From positions 1 to 64,000 of the forward strand of contig JASANZ010002255.1 of NCBI GenBank assembly GCA_030849805.1: a DNA stretch of 64,000 bases, read 5' to 3'. The stretch comes from Sergeia podlipaevii. Taxonomy: Eukaryota > Euglenozoa > Kinetoplastea > Trypanosomatida > Trypanosomatidae. This document shows, piece after piece, positions 58,701 through 64,000 of the stretch (position 1 is the stretch's first letter; the number at the start of each line of letters is the position of its first letter). The translations under genes and the position numbers were made by a program. A model generated the notes under the pieces. It did no database searches. It was not told the DNA's origin and worked only from the letters and a program-made list of their open reading frames with translations.

Positions 58701-59180
58701 GATGTCAGTGATGGAGTCGTACCTTCCATGCTGTAAGCGGTGACGGTATGCAAGGGCAGACAGCGGGTCGACCGAAGGGGTGGAGACAAACGGCGTTCCC
58801 ATGTCTGCTTTCTTGAAGGATAGCGCTGTTTGTTCCTCCTCATCAAGTTCATTCCTTGTGCACCCATCATGCGCTGCCGAATTCGTCCCCTTATTCTTCT
58901 GAGGTGATGGCTTAAGAATCACTGCAGAGACTGGGTCAAAGTCGCGATGGTGCCTTGTTGAGGCGAAGCTCGTGCTGCCGCTACTGGAGAGGGGAGAGTT
59001 GCGAGCTGCTTCTGCCCCTGAGGCCCTACTGCCTCTGTGATCTGACGTTCCCCTCGCCGGGAAACGACTAGAGGCGTAGTAGACCTTTTGAAGGGCAAGA
59101 GCGCTGCTGAGGGGAGGTAGTACCGACAGACGACGCCTGTCAGTGATACCGCGAGCAAACTGTCGTGTGTTGGTGAGCAT
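55731..59180 (-). CDS. Pentatricopeptide repeat protein with a PIN-like C-terminal domain, probably mitochondrial
   Basis: A 1149-residue protein. Residues 1-40 are basic and lack acids (RQFARGITDRRRLSVLPPLS), like a mitochondrial presequence. Residues about 500-705 contain several PPR units, for example VPLYTSLIDAVSRATDNPQR, VDTYSALIACCASTREPTHA and NTYAFLIHAAAQQKAKGVQT. Residues about 810-985 look like a PIN-type nuclease fold, with IAVLAPDVLADLD and VVIPYSSLLLLQ near the start and IVLVSGNFLKC near the end; the normal late acidic residues are replaced there. The tail is acidic and disordered. It should bind mitochondrial RNA or ribosome precursors; nuclease activity is uncertain. PRORP-type RNase P is less likely because its NYN aspartate motifs are not seen. 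Confidence 0.78.
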   Translation of the reverse strand: MLTNTRQFARGITDRRRLSVLPPLSSALALQKVYYASSRFPARGTSDHRGSRASGAEAARNSPLSSSGSTSFASTRHHRDFDPVSAVILKPSPQKNKGTNSAAHDGCTRNELDEEEQTALSFKKADMGTPFVSTPSVDPLSALAYRHRLQHGRYDSITDIARTPYAPGPLVVLVDLLKEVSRLQALLRKYLVSSQGQQDKLPGDELRSKEEEEEEGFDAALARLSQAITSLSRRTDVAAIMRTVQADVHDVVQASEVIGDRESGLALQQELQRLSDFSDAVHSWMHKQEETASRFGAAQEAAAGGQLLLKQNVEREKEEVIGQATILTTAVSPVVTELEISPLLGFPSTLSSLLEWTLPVPVYMEVLRGVLNVARTTGDHITAVSALEELIVVSDRSSLRHSSDSSSSGRGGRSEGDDDGDDNDFCIDDVVAVVEKEVQSALHPVTATDHITAIECCGGKERNFEIASTLYRRLLHHAEAGRFLLESSDLSSALVALARSSNNAADFAALQELLVTSEAAQAVPVSVPLYTSLIDAVSRATDNPQRMSVALALYRRLRDGFLQPSVDTYSALIACCASTREPTHAFAFYHEARQVVPGGADSFTPQLYANLLLSYTNAGYGPDARQMLEVLAEAGAPLTRSAFHAVLAGAATLREAQEVLDMMVDRYHIAPTPNTYAFLIHAAAQQKAKGVQTALQLFDIHESALRALADLTPALPAHEQQQQVDNGAYGGGYIPRLTALCSDTQGPALEQLLLERYPLYLRSLEHALMRLRIDPTLDPRLGKYMKPLLRVSQQRMNRFTEIPPQAPTCIPAGEATCIAVLAPDVLADLDACVLPFIHYYSAVVIPYSSLLLLQEGSGRRVEGLTVAGPQASLHDSIWQNAGSEHGAMVEHRRRRLVKFLNEYRDVIHLVSLEEELALSRDTRRYGISASDWFARCAAFAINLARLDIVNSPNKLYAEAGASIVLVSGNFLKCGRYVVGLKQQYLKGTQRQRRHATAPNFPPGTPGHASEDVDDTEESDGGGDEEEGEVECAGLRRALKNVYYHNPRTAPNWVPPTLAIVRKGRSDEKEEQQQRRSEEEKNLNVLDNHVASELYRAIIKGGSGSATVKKEEGEKVASGGSCTGAAPMAMALSSEEDLDAEMLIALMSEE

Positions 59181-59805
59181 ATTACATTTAAATGAAAAAA
59201 AAAAAAGCACACACACACACACACACACAAGAAGAGACAAAACGTAAAGGGCAAAAAAGGAAAGCTTCTATTTTTTTTTTGTGTGTGTGTTTCCAAAATG
59301 CTTTCTTGTGATATGGGAGAAAACAACAACAACAAGATAGCCGTTATCATATATAAAATATACATTTGGGAGAGAGAGAAAATGAGATGCACACAGAGGA
59401 ATGAAAAGCAACACACACCCACACAGACAGACAGAGAGATGTACTGTACATGAGTAAAATACATCAGTGAGGCAGAAAAAGTTAAGAAGAACGAAGAAAG
59501 AAAGAAAAAAAAAAGTGAATATTTTAGTCACAAAAACCACGTTTTTGTTGTTGTACAAAATGAACTTTTACTAAGCCACCAGGACCAAATACTCCATACA
59601 CATTCTTTCTCTTCTTGTTCTTCTTGTTCTTCTTCTTCTCTTCTCCTTTTGAAGCCAAGGAAAAGAAGAAAAAAAAAAGAAAAGAAAAGAAGAAGAAAGA
59701 AGGAAAAGAAAAAAGTAATCACAAAAATACCGGCATGCCCCTCTATTTAAACACCACATAAAGGGAGAGCAAAAGAGAGAAAGAAAAAAAACCGAAATGC
59801 AGCCT
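59181..59805. other. Intergenic spacer with simple repeats
   Basis: Contains an A12 run near 59195-59206, a CA repeat at 59208-59229, T10 near 59271-59280 and a purine-rich stretch near 59640-59715. Minus-strand frames here are Phe/Cys/Val-rich translations of these tracts. I see no gene. Confidence 0.6.
59208..59229. repeat. (CA)n microsatellite
   Basis: A CA repeat, TG on the coding strand, next to the PPR gene start. Together with the A12 run it forms a pyrimidine-rich block just upstream of the ATG. Confidence 0.9.
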
Positions 59806-62295
59806 TCATAGAAGCCTCTCCACTACGGGGTAAAGCGTAGTTTGCCAACTATCTTCCCATGTCGACGCCACCGCCCGCCGCGCTCGGGCCTGTGCTTGCG
59901 CCTCAGCCAGTGTGCGGCCATTGCGAGTGACTCTACCATCTCCTTGAAGACCTACCAGAGAAGCCAGAATGTATTCAAGATCGGTAGCGGAGGAGAAGAG
60001 CCACCCCCTCTCACACTCACCAACTCCGTCACACTGTTGCTGCTGTTGACCAGCAGTAATCCGATTTTCCTCTCCCATCAGCTCATAGATGGCACCGTAC
60101 CGCAACGCGAGCACAGGGATACCAGCACCGATCATGTCGACTCCCTTCATGGGCAAATCGAGGCCACTGGAAGAGATGTGCAGGCACAGACCAACATCAG
60201 CGGCCCCTAGAGTGAGTGCATACTGCTGGTATGACTGCAGGTACACTGTGCTAACGGTGACATATTCAGAAAGCCCTGCAGCGAGAACGGCGTCTTCAAA
60301 GCGGGCACGAGAGGGTCCTTTGCCGGTAATAAGAAGCCACACCTTTAGTGGCTGTGCCGAGAGCAGTTGAGGTTTCTGTCGTGCGAGTTGCGCTAGCCTT
60401 CCATACTCCCGTGCCAGACGGTGATCAAGACGTTGGAGAGCCTCTACCACGAGGGAGTAGTCATCATCAGGAGTCCAGCTGGTGGAGCCAACGATGATGA
60501 TGCCTTGTCTTCGCAGTTGCTGTTGCTGCGGGCGTGAGGAGTTGTAATTTGGGCCACCATCAGAGGATGGGCTGGCGAGATCTTCATAAATCCACGCAGG
60601 CGGCGGAGCGATGCCCCATTCCGCAGCTCCATCGCCACTCTTCTCATTTCCCCTTGCAGTACCGCTACTACTACCGTTACTATTAGTAACTGAGGTGGCA
60701 GAACTCGCTGTGCTGCCGCTACCCTCCTCTGCCCTAGCAGTCTGCAGCTCACTACCGTTGACTCCTGCTAGATAGCTATTCCCGCCGCTATTGTTATCCT
60801 TTGGACCGACGGTTTGCACAACTTCAGTGAGAAACTTGAGGCGCGAGGTAGGCCCAAAGAAAGACGGCGCCACGTCGTACAGAACGACAATGTTGTCCTC
60901 CACACCACCATCTGCCATCTGCTCCCTTTCTGAGTCTCGCTCAGTAGATTGAGGGTGCTCTGTGAACAGCACCCTCTTCATCGCAAGCCACTTGTTTCTC
61001 TTCTCCGCGTCCCACAGCAAGTTCCTTCGCAGGGACTCTCGCATTGCCCTGCTGACGGTCACGTTCACATCTCCATCACCAAAGTTGAGCTCAAGGGTCT
61101 TGTAGAGCCACATGACGAGAGCAGGGCGGTGTGCGGCTTTTAAAATGGTGTATCCATAATTGTGCCAGTCCACCACTAGTGCAGGGTAGAATACCCATCG
61201 TGAGGAGCGTGATGATTCACTTTTCTTTACAGTCCTCTCCAAGGAGCTATGATCTACGCCATTCACCACTGACCCTACGAGGTGTGCGTTGTCACCATCA
61301 CAGTAATGAGAGGAAGGTCCCGCTGCCGCTGGGCGAGAGCGGCGACAACACTGCTCTCTGATGTCGCGCAGTGCTCCAGTATTCATCCATGACGCAGGGA
61401 CAATAAAAAGGTAGTAGACAACCGTGTCATACATGAGCACCATCACACGCACAATCTTCGCCACAATCGTGAACGGTACAGAGGGCGGGCTCTGGATAAG
61501 AATAAGATCCGTCAAGAGAAGCTGTCCATGACTGTTGACCCGCGTCGCGCTTGCCCTCAGCATTAGCCAAGCGAACTGAAGAGCGTAGGCGATGGCCTTG
61601 TAGGCAGTGCACGCGATCCAGTTGAGGCACTTCAGCCCAAACAGCACCTGAAACCAATCGGGAGGGCTTGGTGGAGAGACAACGTACCGCGTCGAGAGCA
61701 GACACCCTGACAGCTGACGCGGGTACCACCTGGCAGCGTCACTTCCTCCTCTCTCAGTTGACGCTTCAGGTCTATCACGACTACTACGTGCACTGCGAAC
61801 TGCATACCCGCAAGGCTCGTTGTTGCCTTCCTCCTTGCCATTGCTAGGGCCTCGCTCATAGGATACATAGCTAGCTGGCCCTGCTGTCCCGCTCTTGAGC
61901 AGAGACTCGCTCAGTTGATTACCACAGTCAAGACCAATCAGTACAACTTCGTCAAAGCTGCCACACCGCGCGAGGCTGGCAGCGTGGTACTGCATACGTG
62001 GCGACCTTGCAAAGTCCCCCCCTACCACCACTACCGCCCGCCGCACGACGGCCTTCGTAGCGATGCGCATTGCCGCGGGCACAACGACCCCGTCATGAAT
62101 GCTGCCGCCATCACTGGAGGTACCGACGACGGGGGAGTTGCGGATGAACCTATGTATGGCTCTGCGCGCGTTCAAGCGTCGTCGCCGCCCACTCCCAGCC
62201 CTCACGAGCAGAGCAAGGTCAATAGAGAACCACATCATCACCGCGCAGGCGAGAGGAAAAAGAAGACTCCACGTAAGGTCCTCATATGAAAACAT
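59806..62295 (-). CDS. ALG1: ALG1, chitobiosyldiphosphodolichol beta-mannosyltransferase
   Basis: An 829-residue enzyme that transfers the first mannose from GDP-mannose to the dolichol-linked chitobiose on the cytosolic ER face, an early N-glycan step. It begins with a membrane anchor (residues about 9-30). Family blocks follow: VVGGDFARSPRMQYHAASLA, LILIQSPPSVPF (human LLQNPPGLP-type), VVDWHNYGYTIL (human IDWHNYGYS), STSWTPDDDYSLVVEAL (human STSWTEDEDFSILL), ITGKGP, and SSGLDLPMKGVDMIGAGIPV near the end. It is nearly twice the human length of about 464 owing to low-complexity insertions between conserved blocks. The ATG at 62295 is directly before the anchor. Confidence 0.92.
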   Translation of the reverse strand: MFSYEDLTWSLLFPLACAVMMWFSIDLALLVRAGSGRRRRLNARRAIHRFIRNSPVVGTSSDGGSIHDGVVVPAAMRIATKAVVRRAVVVVGGDFARSPRMQYHAASLARCGSFDEVVLIGLDCGNQLSESLLKSGTAGPASYVSYERGPSNGKEEGNNEPCGYAVRSARSSRDRPEASTERGGSDAARWYPRQLSGCLLSTRYVVSPPSPPDWFQVLFGLKCLNWIACTAYKAIAYALQFAWLMLRASATRVNSHGQLLLTDLILIQSPPSVPFTIVAKIVRVMVLMYDTVVYYLFIVPASWMNTGALRDIREQCCRRSRPAAAGPSSHYCDGDNAHLVGSVVNGVDHSSLERTVKKSESSRSSRWVFYPALVVDWHNYGYTILKAAHRPALVMWLYKTLELNFGDGDVNVTVSRAMRESLRRNLLWDAEKRNKWLAMKRVLFTEHPQSTERDSEREQMADGGVEDNIVVLYDVAPSFFGPTSRLKFLTEVVQTVGPKDNNSGGNSYLAGVNGSELQTARAEEGSGSTASSATSVTNSNGSSSGTARGNEKSGDGAAEWGIAPPPAWIYEDLASPSSDGGPNYNSSRPQQQQLRRQGIIIVGSTSWTPDDDYSLVVEALQRLDHRLAREYGRLAQLARQKPQLLSAQPLKVWLLITGKGPSRARFEDAVLAAGLSEYVTVSTVYLQSYQQYALTLGAADVGLCLHISSSGLDLPMKGVDMIGAGIPVLALRYGAIYELMGEENRITAGQQQQQCDGVGECERGWLFSSATDLEYILASLVGLQGDGRVTRNGRTLAEAQAQARARRAVASTWEDSWQTTLYPVVERLL

Positions 62296-63023
62296 TAGTG
62301 ACTACTTAGGTTATTTACTCGTCTGCTTTTTTTTTCTTTTTTGCTGTTGTCTCCTCCCTATTCGTTCGACCGTCTCTATTTCACTACGTATTTTGTTTCT
62401 TTCGTTTCTCTTTTAATATATAGTTGTATTGTCAACGAAGGAAAGAAATAGGAAGGTAAAAAGGTAGTAATGATTGTGAAAATAAAAATGATTGCCTAAA
62501 TGTTTACTATTTCGCTCTTGCTAGCACATACATATATAAATGTGTTTATGTGAAAACTTTCCGTGCCTGCCTACTTTTCAAGAAAAATTTTAATGAGGGA
62601 GATAGCAACAACGACGACAAACAAGAAAAAAGAAGTGCAACAACGAGAGTTATCAACTGTACGTGTGTGGTGAATATTATCTCGTTGTATCTTCTTTCTA
62701 AAATAAAATAAAATAATAATAAAAAAAATGGTGTTGATAGATCGATCGAAGGGAGGAAGAAAAACAATTTAGTTAAAGAGGGTAGCAACAGCGCAAAGCA
62801 GGGGAAAAGGAAAAAAAAAAAGAAAGATCTCAACAGATCAAGAACAAGATATCACTTGAAGCTTCCTACAACTAATGTATATATATATATGAAAAAAAAA
62901 GAACATATATGTCTGTATTTATATTGATTTTAATTGACTAGAAAATGATAGTAACAACATGGGTTTCCATGCAATAAACTCACTTTCCTTCTCTCCTTCT
63001 CTCTCTCTCCCCACAAATTCCTT
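62296..63023. other. Intergenic spacer
   Basis: AT-rich, with T runs near 62328-62336, A runs near 62810-62821 and a TA repeat near 62877-62890. I see no gene. Confidence 0.6.
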
Positions 63024-64000
63024 TCACATATTTCCAATGACATCGACGCGCTCCATCACCACCGGTGAGAGCGGTTTGTCTTCCTTGTCCCTCCGCACCT
63101 CACCGACTCCCTTCACCACCTCAGCGCCAGATACCACGTATCCAAACACTGTGTGACACCCATTCAGCCACGGCATCGGCTCTCCCCCAGGCGCTGTGAA
63201 GAAGAACTGCGACCCATTCGTATCCTTCCCGGCATTGGCCATGCACAGCCAGGTGTGCTCACGCGTGTGGGAGAAGAAAGGAAAGAGCTCGGTGCCCTCG
63301 TCCTTGAAGGCAGCCCCTCCCTCAAAGGCGCTCTCGCCACCTGTACCGTCCCCGTGCGGGCACCCGCCCTGTACAATGGCTCCAGGAATCACACGGTGGA
63401 GGGTGAGGGCATTGTAGTATCCGCGCCGTGCCAGTCGCGTAAAGTTTTCTACCGCGAGTGGGGCCACCTCAGGAAGGAAGTGCACACGGACGGTCCCGTG
63501 GCCTCGTATGTGTATGAAGCACTCAAGCTGTCGTAGTGTCTTACCTCGTGTGGTCAAGGCCGGTGCCGGGGAGAGTGGGAAGAGGTGCGGAAGCTTGGCG
63601 GCCAGCATGACGCGCACACGGTCGTCCTCTGTCACTCCGAGCGCCGTGGATGCAGATGCATCTTCTGCCCCTGTCTCCTCTGCTCCTTCAAATTTCTTCG
63701 CGCCACCTGCCGCTGCTGCTTCTTGCTGGCTTGAAGTTGCGTTCTCCTGCTCCTTGTGACGCGCAGCCACAGCCGCAGCTCCACCAAGCAGCTCGCCACA
63801 CTTGAAGTCTCTTTGCTTGCCAAGGTCCTCCAGGAGAGAGGCCCAGGCTTGTGCTTGCTCAAGGAGGAGAGGGATCGACAAGGGGCTATCTGCTGGTGGC
63901 GCGGCCGCGGGCTCGCGCGCCTTGCTTACAAAGCGAGCGATGGAGAACACGCACGTGGTGTCGCTGATGTGGTGTCCGTACACGAGCAGTGCAGGCGTAC
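63024..64000 (-). CDS. PPWD1-like cyclophilin (peptidyl-prolyl isomerase), 5' end outside the window
   Basis: The frame is open to the right edge, so the gene is partial; the codon at 63983 is GTG and not a believable start. The visible 324 residues end with a complete cyclophilin domain of about 165 residues: GTVRVHFLPEVAPLAVENF, GYYNALTLHRVIPGAIVQGG, GTGGESAFEGGAAFKDE, LCMANAGKDTNGSQFFFT and PWLNGCHTVFGYV. The GGES insertion type and the C-terminal position after another folded region fit PPWD1, a WD40-cyclophilin of the spliceosome. WD-type strands (LLVYGHHISDTTCVFSIARF) are at the edge. Catalytic Arg (HRVIPG), Gln, Trp and His positions are kept, but the Phe usually found two residues after the Pro of that motif is Ala. 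Confidence 0.85.
   Translation of the reverse strand, partial: TPALLVYGHHISDTTCVFSIARFVSKAREPAAAPPADSPLSIPLLLEQAQAWASLLEDLGKQRDFKCGELLGGAAAVAARHKEQENATSSQQEAAAAGGAKKFEGAEETGAEDASASTALGVTEDDRVRVMLAAKLPHLFPLSPAPALTTRGKTLRQLECFIHIRGHGTVRVHFLPEVAPLAVENFTRLARRGYYNALTLHRVIPGAIVQGGCPHGDGTGGESAFEGGAAFKDEGTELFPFFSHTREHTWLCMANAGKDTNGSQFFFTAPGGEPMPWLNGCHTVFGYVVSGAEVVKGVGEVRRDKEDKPLSPVVMERVDVIGNM

Noticed and set aside
1..64000. tRNA, rRNA, spliced-leader RNA, telomere repeats, CRISPR arrays or intact mobile elements
   Set aside because: I looked for box A/B motifs, the spliced-leader core, TTAGGG arrays, regular spacer repeats and reverse-transcriptase or transposase motifs, and saw none.

Overview
The window comes from a nuclear chromosome of a trypanosomatid (Kinetoplastea). 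Every credible gene, 20 of 20 by my reading, lies on the minus strand with no introns. Genes are separated by 0.4-2.4 kb of AT-rich sequence full of homopolymers, CT/TG tracts and microsatellites, as expected where polycistronic transcripts are resolved by trans-splicing at polypyrimidine-AG sites. Protein content agrees: a Leishmania-like UDP-glucose pyrophosphorylase, an expanded ALG1, and many long low-complexity coiled-coil proteins. I recall UGP lying on chromosome 18 of Leishmania major (LmjF18.0990), so the block may be syntenic to it; I could not check this. Species and genus cannot be fixed from sequence alone.

Transcription runs from 64000 towards 1. In that order the window holds: a PPWD1-like cyclophilin cut by the right edge (63024-64000); ALG1 mannosyltransferase (59806-62295); a PPR protein with a PIN-like tail (55731-59180); Arp2/3 subunit ARPC1 (54044-55276); a PH-like plus coiled-coil protein (51836-53581); the SSU-processome protein NOL6/UTP22 (47725-51411); a double-CxxC protein (45800-46873); GPI mannosyltransferase II (PIG-V/GPI18), broken into two overlapping frames (42612-45121); a large IQ-motif protein (35833-40404); a small basic protein (34386-34970); UGP (32240-33688); a degenerate mitochondrial-carrier-fold protein (29624-31087); a roadblock/LC7 dynein light chain (28519-28866); a large coiled-coil protein (23469-27458); a tiny secretory/membrane protein (22296-22607); an RS-rich unknown (16950-19892); an acidic unknown (13232-15886); a membrane-anchored PhoD-like phosphatase (9426-11927); 5-oxoprolinase (4532-8614); and a GMC (choline-dehydrogenase-like) oxidoreductase (2184-3857). 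The last 2.2 kb has no gene and contains a GC-rich island at about 840-1400, possibly the end of the transcription unit or a decayed retroposon.

The genes are not a functional operon; polycistronic units in these organisms mix pathways. Three nonetheless serve glycan assembly: UGP makes UDP-glucose, ALG1 adds the first mannose to the N-glycan lipid precursor, and PIG-V adds the second mannose to GPI anchors. The observations most worth a second look are the split PIG-V, the carrier protein that has lost its whole matrix-side salt-bridge signature, the PPR-PIN protein whose splice signals may remove its presequence, and the GC island at the left edge.
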